Below are positions 25,981 to 37,209 of a stretch of DNA of 64,000 nt, in pieces. Source of the DNA: Actinokineospora globicatena. Its GTDB lineage: Bacteria > Actinomycetota > Actinomycetes > Mycobacteriales > Pseudonocardiaceae. A program made the position numbers and the translations under genes. Position 1 is the stretch's first letter; each line of letters opens with the position of its first letter. A model generated the notes under the pieces. That model was not told the DNA's origin and did no database searches. It worked only from the letters and a program-made list of their open reading frames with translations. Where the stretch lies: the NCBI RefSeq assembly GCF_024171945.1, contig NZ_JAMTCR010000002.1, positions 1,674,001-1,738,000 on the forward strand, in the 5' to 3' direction.

Positions 25981-27642
25981 GTGGCGATTCTTTATCGGGC
26001 GATGTGGAATGCTGCTGATGTGGATCTGGTTGATCGGGTGGGTGGGGAGTTCGCTCGCTGGGTTGAGGATAAGACTGGGGGTGCGATAAGGGCGCCTGGG
26101 GTTGGGGATTTCGAGAGTGGCGGTCGGACGTTGAAGGTTCGTTCTGGTTCTGATGTGGACCGGGGTGTGCGGGCCGCGTATCGGGCGGCGTTTGTTGAAG
26201 ACCAAGGTAATGGGTCGAGGTGGGCGACGACGGTTACTGCTTGGTCGGGTGAATGTACTGCGGGGGACGGTGAGACCGGCGATTCTTGGGTCTGGGTCGA
26301 CGTGGACGCTGTGGGGCATGGGCTGTTGGACAACGTGACGATCGCGGCGCCCAGGTTTGTGCGGCCGTTGTTGGAAATCGGTGGTGCGCACCGCGGTGAG
26401 ATCCGAATCTCGCCGTCCCCGGTCGACTACGTGGGGGCGGACGGTGCTGAGGCGCTCGCGGAGATCGTCACCCAGTGGGCGCGGGATGTTCCGGTGGTCG
26501 TTTTCACCCCGGTGCCCAGGGGTTTCGTCATGTCGGAGATCGGCGGGTTCGACGCCATCGTCGAGCAGCACCGGAGTTGCGTGGAGCGGGCTGCCACCAT
26601 GTGCATGGGGTTGGCTCAGGTGTGCACGTTGGACAGCGCTGGCGTCTCGGCGTTCGACGCGATCGTGGGCGAGACCTACGGTGTCCGGGACGGGGCGTTC
26701 CGGATCTACCTGCCCGAAGTGGATCCTGCGACGGACCTGGCGTGGCGGCACCGATATTCCCCGCTCAACCGGTATCTGAGGACCTACGCGAGCGCGGGCC
26801 GGATGATCAATCGGTCGATAGGGTTCCGCGCGGGGGCGCGAATGGCCCCCAAGAGCTACGACCTGGTCTCCCGGCTGCTTACCGGGTCCACCAGTTCTGA
26901 ATTTGAGGAGCTTCTCGATATCGCGGACGAGGAAAACCAAGCACTGCGGTCTATGGCGCAAACGCTCGACCAGCGCTATCAAGACCTGATCGACGAGGTC
27001 CAGCAACTCGAGTCGGACAACAACCGCCTGCGCGCCGATCTCGTTGTCGCCAAGAAGCAACTCGGGCTGGCAGGTGCGGTGTTGTGGACGGGGCACGCCG
27101 AGGAAATGACGGCGGCGGAGTCACTCCGGCTTCCCGAGGGCGCGGACTCGCCGAGCGACGCGTTCCGGCAGGCCAGGGAGTACCTCGGGGAGTTCCTCTC
27201 CATACCCGACGGGGTCGGGGTGGAATTGGACAACCTCGATGCCAGCGTCGAATCAAGGGCGTGGGGCGCGACGGCGTGGCGGGCATTCGTAAGTCTCTAT
27301 TCTTATGGCCAGGCCATGGCCGTGGACCCCGATGTCGGCTCGTTCTGGACCTGGTGCGAGACCTCGGGCAATCCGCACGTGTGGACCGCCAGCCCGAAGA
27401 AGCTGGCGATGAAGGAGAGCGCGTCGGTCAACCGGAGCGAGAAGTTGCGGGCCAAGCGGTACTTCCCGGTCGACCCGGCGGTCGATGCCAGCGGGAAGCG
27501 GTACATGGAGGCGCACATCAAGATCGCCGAGGGTGGCGGGCCGCTCGCGCCGCGGATCTACTTCTGCGCCGTGCACGACCCGGCCAAGGTGCACGTCGGG
27601 TACTTCGGCCCGCACAGCAAGGTGCCCAACACCCTCAACTAG
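25981..27642 (+). CDS. Large protein of unknown function with central coiled coil, candidate conflict-system component
   Basis: GTG at 25981 is favoured (GGGAG five bases upstream), giving 553 residues; ATG at 25966 is possible. Residues about 1-145 form a mixed domain rich in W and D. About 150-285 includes VPVVVFTPVPRGFVM and YGVRDGAFRIYLPEVDPATD. A coiled coil runs at about 307-362. The C-terminal 170 residues end in HIKIAEGGGPLAPRIYF and KVHVGYFGPHSKVPNTLN. I have seen similar end motifs in actinobacterial conflict genes but cannot name a family. The 5' half uses many T-ending codons and TTG/GTT, unlike its neighbours, which suggests transfer. It is divergent from the amyloid-motif membrane protein. 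Confidence 0.6.
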   Translation: MAILYRAMWNAADVDLVDRVGGEFARWVEDKTGGAIRAPGVGDFESGGRTLKVRSGSDVDRGVRAAYRAAFVEDQGNGSRWATTVTAWSGECTAGDGETGDSWVWVDVDAVGHGLLDNVTIAAPRFVRPLLEIGGAHRGEIRISPSPVDYVGADGAEALAEIVTQWARDVPVVVFTPVPRGFVMSEIGGFDAIVEQHRSCVERAATMCMGLAQVCTLDSAGVSAFDAIVGETYGVRDGAFRIYLPEVDPATDLAWRHRYSPLNRYLRTYASAGRMINRSIGFRAGARMAPKSYDLVSRLLTGSTSSEFEELLDIADEENQALRSMAQTLDQRYQDLIDEVQQLESDNNRLRADLVVAKKQLGLAGAVLWTGHAEEMTAAESLRLPEGADSPSDAFRQAREYLGEFLSIPDGVGVELDNLDASVESRAWGATAWRAFVSLYSYGQAMAVDPDVGSFWTWCETSGNPHVWTASPKKLAMKESASVNRSEKLRAKRYFPVDPAVDASGKRYMEAHIKIAEGGGPLAPRIYFCAVHDPAKVHVGYFGPHSKVPNTLN

Positions 27643-27645
27643 CGA

Positions 27646-28551
27646 CTACTTGCCGTGGACGGCGTGGGCGGCTGCTTCGCGGAGGGCGGTGAGGAGTTCG
27701 ATGAGGGGTGGGCTGTCCAGGGTGGTTTCGCGGACGGCGGCGTGGATTTCGCGGATGGGTTCCGGGTTGCGGATTCGGCGGGTGATGATGCCGGGGTGGG
27801 GGTTGGAGAGGCCCATGACGGGGATGAGGCTGATGCCCAGGCCCGCGGCGACGAAGCCCTGGGCGTTGGTGTAGTCCTCGCTCTCGACGGTGACGCTCGG
27901 GGTGAAGCCCGCGGCGGCGCAGGCGTCGAGGATGATCTGCCAGCAGGGGCCGCCCATGGGCCACTCGCCGACCCAGGGTTCGTCGGCGAGGTCGGCCAGG
28001 TCGATCACCCTCTTACCCGCCAAGCGGTGGCCGCGAGGTAGCACTACCCGGTACGGGTCGTCCAAGAGGTGTGTCATGTGGACGCCCCGGGGGGCCTCGC
28101 GCGGGTGGACGACGATGGCGAGGTCCGCGTGGCCCTGGGCGATCTCGGGCAGCGGGTCCCCGGGGTCGACCAGCTTCAGGTCGACCTGGACTCCCGGGTG
28201 GACGCTGCGGAGGCGGGCCAGGGCTGGTGGGACGAGGGCGGAGCCCGCGGTGGCGAAGTAGCGGATGGCGAGCCTGCCGGTGCGGCCCGCGCGCAGGTCG
28301 GCCAGCGCGGTCTCGGCCTCGGCGACGTGCCGGGAGATGATCGCCGCGTGCTCGGTGAGGAGCCTGCCCGCCGCCGTGGGTTGGACGCCGCGGCCGACCC
28401 GCTCGAGCAGGGAGATGCCCGCCTCCTTCTCCAGGGTGGCGATCTGCTGGCTGACCGCTGACGGTGTGTAGCCGAGGTTGGTGGCCGCCGCCGTCACCGA
28501 ACCGCTGGTGACCACGGCGCGCAGGACCTGCAGGCGGCGCACATCAAGCAT
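27646..28551 (-). CDS. LysR family transcriptional regulator
   Basis: The 301-residue protein starts at ATG 28551. The N-terminal winged helix reads MLDVRRLQVLRAVVTSGSVT with SAVSQQIATLEKEAGISLLER. The effector domain has the usual two lobes (GRLAIRYFATAGSALVPPAL, GHADLAIVVHP, GLGISLIPVMGL). It is divergent from the EamA transporter gene 100 bases away, the standard arrangement for a LysR regulator and its target. An inducer cannot be inferred. Confidence 0.9.
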   Translation of the reverse strand: MLDVRRLQVLRAVVTSGSVTAAATNLGYTPSAVSQQIATLEKEAGISLLERVGRGVQPTAAGRLLTEHAAIISRHVAEAETALADLRAGRTGRLAIRYFATAGSALVPPALARLRSVHPGVQVDLKLVDPGDPLPEIAQGHADLAIVVHPREAPRGVHMTHLLDDPYRVVLPRGHRLAGKRVIDLADLADEPWVGEWPMGGPCWQIILDACAAAGFTPSVTVESEDYTNAQGFVAAGLGISLIPVMGLSNPHPGIITRRIRNPEPIREIHAAVRETTLDSPPLIELLTALREAAAHAVHGK

Positions 28552-28651
28552 GTAGTCCAGCTTAACGGTCCATGCAGGACTTTTCACTTGTGCTGGACAA
28601 AGCTCTCCGTCAGAGTTGCCGATGGGATGACCCGATGGGGGAGGAAAACGA

Positions 28652-29581
28652 GTGATCAGCGGCGGTAGGGGGACACTTGTCCGGATGGGCGTGCTGGCCC
28701 TGCTCTGGGGTTCCAGCTTCCTCTGGATCAAGCTGGCGCTGCACGGGCTGAACCCGGTCCAGATCACCGTGGCCCGGTGCGCCCTCGGGGCGCTCGTGGT
28801 GGTGGTGCTCTGCTACTCAGCGCGACACAAGCTGCCCGGTGATCGCCGGGTCTGGGGTCACCTGGTCGTGGCTGCCATCTTCGGCAACGTGCTGCCGTTC
28901 GCGTTGTTCGCCCTGGGGGAGCGGACCGTCGACTCCGGCGTCGCGGGGGTGCTGAACTCCACCACCCCGCTGTGGGCGCTGCTGATCGGCATCATCATCG
29001 GCACCGAGCGCGCCCTCAAGCCGGTCCGGCTGACCGGGCTGCTGCTCGGCTTCGTCGGCACCCTGCTGATCTTCGCCCCCTGGCAGCAAGCGGGCGTCGC
29101 GAGCTGGGGGTCGCTGATGATCCTCGCCGCCGCCGCGAGCTACGCCGTCAGCTACACCTACATCGGTAAGACGCTCTCCGGCCGCGGCGTGGCCCCGATC
29201 GCGCTGTCCGCCACGCAGCTCGTTACCGCTACCGGCCTGAGTCTGTTCACCCTGCCGATCGGCGGGTTCGCGACCGTCAACCTGACGCCGTCGGTCCTCA
29301 TCGCGATCGCGGTACTCGGCGTGTTCGGCACCGGCTTCGCCTTCGCCATCAACTTCCGCCTGATCGCCGACGAGGGCCCCACCAACGCCACCACCGTCGG
29401 CTACCTGCTCCCGGTCGTCTCCGTGCTGCTCGGCGCCGCGTTCCTCGGCGAGGGCATCAACCTGCGCGTCATCGCGGGCATGGTCGTCGTCCTCATAGGC
29501 GTCGGCATGACCCGCTGGCAGAAGAAGACCCCGTCCCCGGTGGTGGCGGAAGACTCCACTGCCGTGCTCGCGAAGACTTAG
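28652..29581 (+). CDS. EamA/DMT family transporter
   Basis: The 309-residue protein starts at GTG behind GGGGGAGG. It has ten hydrophobic helices in two EamA repeats. The first repeat opens with ALLWGSSFLWIKLALHGLNP and ends with GVLNSTTPLWALLIG. The second begins at SLMILAAAASYAVSYTYIGK and ends with PTNATTVGYLLPVVSVLLG. It probably exports amino acids or other metabolites. The divergent LysR gene is its likely regulator. The 3' end overlaps the convergent response-regulator gene by 4 bases. Confidence 0.85.
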   Translation: MISGGRGTLVRMGVLALLWGSSFLWIKLALHGLNPVQITVARCALGALVVVVLCYSARHKLPGDRRVWGHLVVAAIFGNVLPFALFALGERTVDSGVAGVLNSTTPLWALLIGIIIGTERALKPVRLTGLLLGFVGTLLIFAPWQQAGVASWGSLMILAAAASYAVSYTYIGKTLSGRGVAPIALSATQLVTATGLSLFTLPIGGFATVNLTPSVLIAIAVLGVFGTGFAFAINFRLIADEGPTNATTVGYLLPVVSVLLGAAFLGEGINLRVIAGMVVVLIGVGMTRWQKKTPSPVVAEDSTAVLAKT

Positions 29582-30240
29582 ACCAACCTGCGGTCTGAGG
29601 CCCAACGGGAGAGTTCGTACCGGTTGGACAGCTGGGTCTTACGCAGCACGCTCGACACGTGCGTTTCCACTGTCTTCACGGAGATGAACAGCTCCGACGC
29701 GATCTCCTTGTAGGCGTACCCGCGGGCCAGTAAACGCAGCACGTCCCGTTCGCGCGGGGTCAGCAGGTCCAGTTCGGGATCGCTGATCGGGGCCGCGCCC
29801 GGGCGGTCGGCGAAGGCGTCGAGGACGAAACCGGCCAGGCGGGGGGAGAACACCGCGTCGCCGTCGGAGACCCGCAGGACCGCCGTCACCAGCTCCTGGC
29901 TGGAGATCGTCTTCGTCACGTACCCGCGCGCGCCCGCCCGGATGACCGCGATGACGTCCTCGGCCGCGTCCGACACCGACAGCGCCAGGAACACGACCTC
30001 CGGGAACGCCTTGCGGGCCTGCCGGAGCACCTCCGCGCCGCCGCCGTCGGGCATGTGCACGTCGAGCAGCACCACGTCCGGGCGCAGGTGCCCGATGCCT
30101 GCGACGGCCTCGCCGACCGTCCCGGCCTCGCCGACCACCTCGATGTCGTCGGTGAGGGTGTCGAGCTCCGCGCGCACCCCGGCGCGGAACATGCTGTGGT
30201 CGTCGACCAGGAAGACCCGGACCAAGCGCTTCTCACTCAT
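29578..30240 (-). CDS. NarL/LuxR-type response regulator
   Basis: The 220-residue protein has a receiver domain (VRVFLVDDHSMFRAGVRAEL with the acidic pair; phospho-acceptor Asp in DVVLLDVHMPDGGG; Thr/Ser and Lys in LALSVSDAAED and GYVTKT). The LuxR helix-turn-helix is LTPRERDVLRLLARGYAYKE with SVKTVETHVSSVLRKTQL. Its start overlaps the stop of the histidine kinase gene by four bases, so they form a two-component pair. Together with the PspC proteins nearby it probably senses envelope stress. Confidence 0.92.
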   Translation of the reverse strand: MSEKRLVRVFLVDDHSMFRAGVRAELDTLTDDIEVVGEAGTVGEAVAGIGHLRPDVVLLDVHMPDGGGAEVLRQARKAFPEVVFLALSVSDAAEDVIAVIRAGARGYVTKTISSQELVTAVLRVSDGDAVFSPRLAGFVLDAFADRPGAAPISDPELDLLTPRERDVLRLLARGYAYKEIASELFISVKTVETHVSSVLRKTQLSNRYELSRWASDRRLV

Positions 30241-31538
30241 GTGGTCACCTTCGCACGCGGCATGTGCAGCTGTACCTCTGTCCCGTCCCCGGGGGCGGTG
30301 CGCAGGGTGATCTCGCCGCCGTTGCGCTCCATCCTCCCCCGGATCGAGTCCGCCAGCCCGTGCCGGTCGTCGGGGACCGCCTCCGGGTCGAAGCCCTTGC
30401 CCCGGTCGCGCACGAACACGGTGACCTTCTCCGGCTCGACCTCGGCGTACACCGAGACCTCGGCGACCCCGGCGTGCTTGGCCGCGTTGACCATCGACTC
30501 GCGGGCCGCCATCACCACCGCGACCAGCTTGTCGTCGAGCTCGCAGTCGCCGACGGCCACGTGCTGGACCTTGATCGCGAACGTGTCCTCGACCTCGCCA
30601 GCCGCCCTGGCCAGCGCCTCGGCCAACGACCCCCCAGCCAGGCCTTCCGCTCCTCGCCCATATCCGGACGGCCCGTAGAGCCAGCTACGCAGCTGCCGCT
30701 CCTGGCCACGGGCCAGCCGCAGCACCTCACGCGGCGCCTCGGCCTGCTTCTGGATGAGCGCAAGCGTTTGCAGCACCGAGTCGTGCAGGTGGGCGGCGAT
30801 CTCCGCGCGCTCCTCGGTGCGGATGCGGGCCCGCCGCTCCTCGCCGAGGTCGCGCACCAGCCGCAGCCACCACGGGACGGTGATCACCGCGACGCCGACC
30901 AGCGCGGCCACCACGGCCAGCAGCGCGAACTGCACTTGGTCCAGGCCGATGCTGCTGATCAGGAAGATCACGATGCCCGAGGCGACCAGCGCGGCCCCGC
31001 TCAGCACCCGGATGACCGCCGAGCGACCCCCGCCGCCGAACACCGCGCCGCGCACCTTGCGCCGCTGCCCCTGGTCGGCCTCGCGCCAGATCAGCGCCGC
31101 GCCGACCAGCGCGACGCTGGTGGCCCCGGCGACCCAGCCGTTGACCGTGCCCGCCAGCGTCCCGGCGCCGATCGCCAGCCCGATGCCCAGCGCGACCAGG
31201 CCGAACGCCTGCTGCCGCTCCCGGCCGGTGATCTCCGGCGCCGGTTCCTCCGCGGACACCTGCGGCACGAAGATCCACAGCAGTCCGTAGGCCACCACCC
31301 CGGCGCCGCCGAGGGCCGCGAGCAGGGTGAACGCCACCCTGGCCCACAGCACCGGGATGCCGAGGTGGTCGGCGAGGCCACCGGCGACCCCGGCGACGGC
31401 GCGACCGGACCGGCGGCGGGTGACCCGGGGTTCCCCGGACACCGCCACCTGCCGATCCACGCTGGTCACCGACCGCTCGATGTCCGCCTCCACAGGCCCG
31501 TGCTCACGCAGTACCGCCGTCACGTCAAGAATGCTCAC
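30237..31538 (-). CDS. PspC-domain sensor histidine kinase
   Basis: The protein is about 433 residues. A PspC domain lies at about residues 45-95 (SGRAVAGVAGGLADHLGIPV, then LLAALGGAGVVAYGLLWIFVP). Several more membrane helices follow to about residue 210. The cytoplasmic HisKA_3 dimerisation helix has the phospho-acceptor in AEIAAHLHDSVLQTLALIQ. The ATPase part has SMVNAAKHAGVAEV, VRDRGKGFDP and HGLADSIRGRMERNGG. This is the MacS-like class regulated by membrane state. GTG at 31538 is chosen; no Shine-Dalgarno is visible, and GTG at 31559 is an alternative. It is paired with the downstream response regulator. Confidence 0.88.
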   Translation of the reverse strand: MSILDVTAVLREHGPVEADIERSVTSVDRQVAVSGEPRVTRRRSGRAVAGVAGGLADHLGIPVLWARVAFTLLAALGGAGVVAYGLLWIFVPQVSAEEPAPEITGRERQQAFGLVALGIGLAIGAGTLAGTVNGWVAGATSVALVGAALIWREADQGQRRKVRGAVFGGGGRSAVIRVLSGAALVASGIVIFLISSIGLDQVQFALLAVVAALVGVAVITVPWWLRLVRDLGEERRARIRTEERAEIAAHLHDSVLQTLALIQKQAEAPREVLRLARGQERQLRSWLYGPSGYGRGAEGLAGGSLAEALARAAGEVEDTFAIKVQHVAVGDCELDDKLVAVVMAARESMVNAAKHAGVAEVSVYAEVEPEKVTVFVRDRGKGFDPEAVPDDRHGLADSIRGRMERNGGEITLRTAPGDGTEVQLHMPRAKVTT

Positions 31539-31636
31539 ACGGGCGGGTGAGCGCCACATCGGGGTTTGACCCTGAACGCGAAGTCAGGGTCGTTCCCCGA
31601 TGCAGAACGCCCTGGTGACGAGCCATTCTTGTCCTC

Positions 31637-32926
31637 GTGAGTGGCACAACGAACCAGATCGGCGTCGAAGAGACGCTCAAGGACTTCTGGGCGTCCCGAC
31701 CGAGGCGACCGCGGCAGGGTCGCAAGGTCGCGGGCGTCGCGGCTGCCATCGGCAACCGCTACGGCATCGACCCGGTCATCGTCCGGGTCGCGCTCGCCGT
31801 CGCCACCTTCTACGGCGGCGCGGGCGTCATCTTCTACCTGTTCGGCTGGCTGCTGTTCCCGGAGCAGGACGACGAGTCCGCCCCGGCGGAGGCGCTGATC
31901 GGGCGCGGCCGCAGCTCCAGCTCGACGCACTTCACGGTGGGCCTGATCGCCGCCGTGATCATCGCGTTCAGCGTCGGGTTCGACTTCAACGGCTTCCTCG
32001 GCCTGGTCGTCATCTCCGCGCTGCTGTTCTTGCTGCACCGCAGCCGGGGGCACCTGAATAGGCCGGTAGCGCCTACGACCGACTACGACACCGCTATGGG
32101 TCCGCTGATGACGGTCCCGGTAGCGAACACGACTGAGGTGCCATCGCCGATGACAGCGCCACCTTCCGGGGCAGAGACAACGCCCCTGAACACCCCACCT
32201 GCCTACGGTTACCCCAACCAGCCACCCGCGTGGGATCCGCTGGGGGCGGCCCCGTTCGCGTGGGACCTGCCCGAGCCCGCGGCGGCCATGCCGGACCCGG
32301 AACCCCCGGCTCCCCGGCGCCGCTCGAAGGTCGGCCCGGTCACGGTGGCCCTGGCGTTCCTGTTCGTCGGCACCGCGGTGGTCATCGAGCCCTACACCGG
32401 CGACTGGTTCAGCTTCCGGCACATCATCGGCATCGTGCTCGGGGTGCTCGGCGCAGGCATGGTCGCCGGGGCGTTCACCAGGGGCGGCCGCGGCCTGATC
32501 GGGCTCGCCGTGCCGCTGGCCGCGCTCGGCATCGCGATGACCCTCGTGTGGCCGCAGGGCTTCAAGGCCAACGGCGTCGGCGACGTCCAGGCCACCCCGC
32601 GCAGCCTCAGCGAGGTCCAGGACGTCTACAGCCGCGACATCGGCTCCATCGACGTCGACCTGACCCAACTGCCCACCAGCGGCTCGATCACCACCGTGGC
32701 CGAGGTCGGCATCGGCGACGTCACCGTCACGGTGCCGGAGAACGCCGACGTGACCGTGTTCTGCGAGGCGGGCATCGGCGACGTCGACTGCCTCGGTGAG
32801 CAGCGCGACGGCACCGACACCGCCGTCGACCGCACCGACCTCGGCGCCGACGGCGCGGGTGGACTCAAGATCGAACTGCGGGCCGAGGTCAACGGCCCCG
32901 GGACTGTGAAGGTGCTCCGTGGCTGA
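31637..32926 (+). CDS. PspC-domain membrane protein with LiaF-like C-terminal part
   Basis: The 429-residue protein starts at GTG. An N-terminal PspC domain (RKVAGVAAAIGNRYGIDPVI, then VATFYGGAGVIFYLFGWLLF) is followed by two membrane helices, a Pro-rich linker (about 155-225) and four more helices. The soluble end, AEVGIGDVTVTVPENADVTV with repeated GIGDV, forms the beta-helical wall typical of LiaF/DUF2154-like proteins. It is divergent from the PspC histidine kinase with 98 bases between. Domain sharing suggests it is the sensor partner or target of that system. Confidence 0.82.
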   Translation: MSGTTNQIGVEETLKDFWASRPRRPRQGRKVAGVAAAIGNRYGIDPVIVRVALAVATFYGGAGVIFYLFGWLLFPEQDDESAPAEALIGRGRSSSSTHFTVGLIAAVIIAFSVGFDFNGFLGLVVISALLFLLHRSRGHLNRPVAPTTDYDTAMGPLMTVPVANTTEVPSPMTAPPSGAETTPLNTPPAYGYPNQPPAWDPLGAAPFAWDLPEPAAAMPDPEPPAPRRRSKVGPVTVALAFLFVGTAVVIEPYTGDWFSFRHIIGIVLGVLGAGMVAGAFTRGGRGLIGLAVPLAALGIAMTLVWPQGFKANGVGDVQATPRSLSEVQDVYSRDIGSIDVDLTQLPTSGSITTVAEVGIGDVTVTVPENADVTVFCEAGIGDVDCLGEQRDGTDTAVDRTDLGADGAGGLKIELRAEVNGPGTVKVLRG

Positions 32927-33125
32927 CGAGACCAAGACCCCCCGCGGGTTCGACCCGCTTGCCCTGCTCGCGGGCCTGGCCACGCTGGTCGCCTCGGCCT
33001 ACGTGCTCACCGACGGCCGGATCTGGCTGCCCTCGCTCGACCCCCGCTGGATGATCGCCGGTGTCGCCGTCCTGGTCGGACTGCTGCTGCTCGGCGGCAC
33101 GCTCAAGGGGAGGCGCCACAAGTAG
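32919..33125 (+). CDS. Small two-helix membrane protein
   Basis: The 68-residue protein starts at a GTG that overlaps the end of the PspC gene by 8 bases, so it is translationally coupled. Two membrane helices (PLALLAGLATLVASAYVLTD and WMIAGVAVLVGLLLLGGTLK) flank a short outer loop containing RIWLPSLDP. The C-terminus is basic (KGRRHK). Similar small proteins follow PspC genes in related actinomycetes. The role is unknown, perhaps accessory to the PspC protein. Confidence 0.75.
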   Translation: MADETKTPRGFDPLALLAGLATLVASAYVLTDGRIWLPSLDPRWMIAGVAVLVGLLLLGGTLKGRRHK

Positions 33126-33143
33126 CGCGCACGCCACTCACGA

Positions 33144-33179
33144 CGAAGGCCCGGCCGGGACACCCCAGCCGGGCCTTCG
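33144..33179. terminator. Terminator between PspC operon and guaA
   Basis: CGAAGGCCCGGC (33144-33155) and GCCGGGCCTTCG (33168-33179) form a perfect 12-bp stem with a 12-base loop in the gap between convergent transcription units. No strong T-run is present. Confidence 0.7.
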
Positions 33180-33251
33180 CCCGTCTCACGCCTATGTAGC
33201 TAGTCCACGCGGTGTCTTACGCCCGAGATGGCTCTTACTCCCACGCTGTGC

Positions 33252-34811
<1,560 letters not shown>

Positions 34812-34936
34812 CGTGAAGAGCACCTTCCGTTGGCGCGGAAGCCGCGGCACCGAACGGGGGGTCCCCACATCGGCGCACGGCGTCCATGACCGTGCGCCGA
34901 CCGGTCCCTCCCTGGGTTTCTCTCCCGGAGATGCCT

Positions 34937-34960
34937 GCCCGCGCACCTGTCCGCGCGGGC
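34937..34960. promoter_or_regulatory. Hairpin in the guaA upstream region
   Basis: GCCCGCGC (34937-34944) and GCGCGGGC (34953-34960) pair over 8 bp with an 8-base loop, followed on the + strand by TTTCC. It lies 126 bases upstream of guaA in the 289-base gap before the aldehyde dehydrogenase gene. It could be part of a guaA leader; no known riboswitch consensus was recognised. Confidence 0.25.
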
Positions 34961-35100
34961 TTTCCGTGACGCTCGAACCAGACCCGCGCCTGTATCAGGC
35001 GCGGCGGAACCCTAGTCACCACCGTCGGTCAGCCGCCGACATCCTAACCCGGGGCGTTCTCGGCCAAGCCGCGCACCCGGTCGCGGCCTACCGTGGACCC

Positions 35101-36558
<1,458 letters not shown>

Positions 36559-36564
36559 TTGAAC

Positions 36565-36605
36565 GGCTGGTCATCCCGCTGATAGAAGTAGCGGGATGAC
36601 CAGCC
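36565..36605 (+). promoter_or_regulatory. Perfect 16-bp hairpin enclosing the start codon of the phosphatase gene
   Basis: GGCTGGTCATCCCGCT (36565-36580) and AGCGGGATGACCAGCC (36590-36605) pair perfectly with a 9-base loop. The ATG of the next gene is at 36596-36598, inside the 3' arm. The hairpin begins 6 bases after the aldehyde dehydrogenase stop. It may terminate that gene, occlude translation of the next, or both. Confidence 0.7.
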
Positions 36606-37024
36606 CAACCCCGGTCGACCTCCCCGACGGCACCCGCGTCTTCGCCAGGGGCCTGCGCAACGGCCCCGTCGCCGCCGTCCCCGACTACGGCCTCTACCTC
36701 GGCGGCTCCCGCCTCCGCCGCCACGAACCCACCCTCACCTGGCCCCACGCCTGGATCGACTGGCCAGACTTCCTCCTCCCCCGCGACCGCCCAGAAGCCA
36801 TCCGCCTGATCCGCGCCACCCACTCCCGTGCGGCAGCCGGTGAAGTCGTGGAAATCGCCTGCGGCGGCGGAGTAGGCCGAACCGGCACAGTCCTGTCCTG
36901 CCTGGCCATCCTGAGCGGAGTGGCGCCCACCGACGCCGTTGCCTGGACCCGACAGCACTACCTCCCACGCGCCGTCGAAACCCCCTGGCAGAAGCGCTGG
37001 GTGGAGAAGTTCCCGACCAGCTGA
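36596..37024 (+). CDS. CX5R protein-tyrosine/dual-specificity phosphatase-like protein
   Basis: The 142-residue protein has the signature VEIACGGGVGRTGTVLSCLA, with Cys and Arg in CX5R spacing and the following Thr-Gly, as in dual-specificity phosphatases. The His usually before the Cys is Ala. A WPDF segment earlier (WIDWPDFLLP) resembles the general-acid WPD loop. It is therefore probably an active cysteine phosphatase of small size. The start codon lies in a stable hairpin, with no clear ribosome-binding site. It may be read through from the aldehyde dehydrogenase gene 37 bases upstream. Confidence 0.75.
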   Translation: MTSPTPVDLPDGTRVFARGLRNGPVAAVPDYGLYLGGSRLRRHEPTLTWPHAWIDWPDFLLPRDRPEAIRLIRATHSRAAAGEVVEIACGGGVGRTGTVLSCLAILSGVAPTDAVAWTRQHYLPRAVETPWQKRWVEKFPTS

Positions 37025-37026
37025 CT

Positions 37027-37178
37027 GTCGGCCGATCCGAGGGTTTGTCGGTACCCGCTGCCAGTGAGTTCAGCCGCCACGAGTTCTTCTTGTTCTTGCA
37101 CGCCATCGGCCTGACCCCCATCGAATGGGGGCACTTCCAGTCGCGAGTGTCGACGGGTCGCCGAACATCGGGGACATC
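37027..37178 (+). pseudogene. Relic of a TIR-like nucleotide-binding protein
   Basis: One frame reads SRHEFFLFLHAIGLTPIEW (37072-37128) and continues GHFQSRVSTG. The frame then shifts, and GSPNIGDI is read at 37155-37178. Joined, these give the FLxAIGLxPIEW ... G-SPxIGEI pattern that I remember from the TIR-like predicted nucleotide-binding family (PF10137 type). There is no start codon near the expected N-terminus. The rest of the domain is missing. This is a short degraded remnant, and the family call rests on memory of the motif. Confidence 0.5.
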
Positions 37179-37209
37179 ACGTGTGCGCGCTCCTACCCGG
37201 TGAGTCCCG

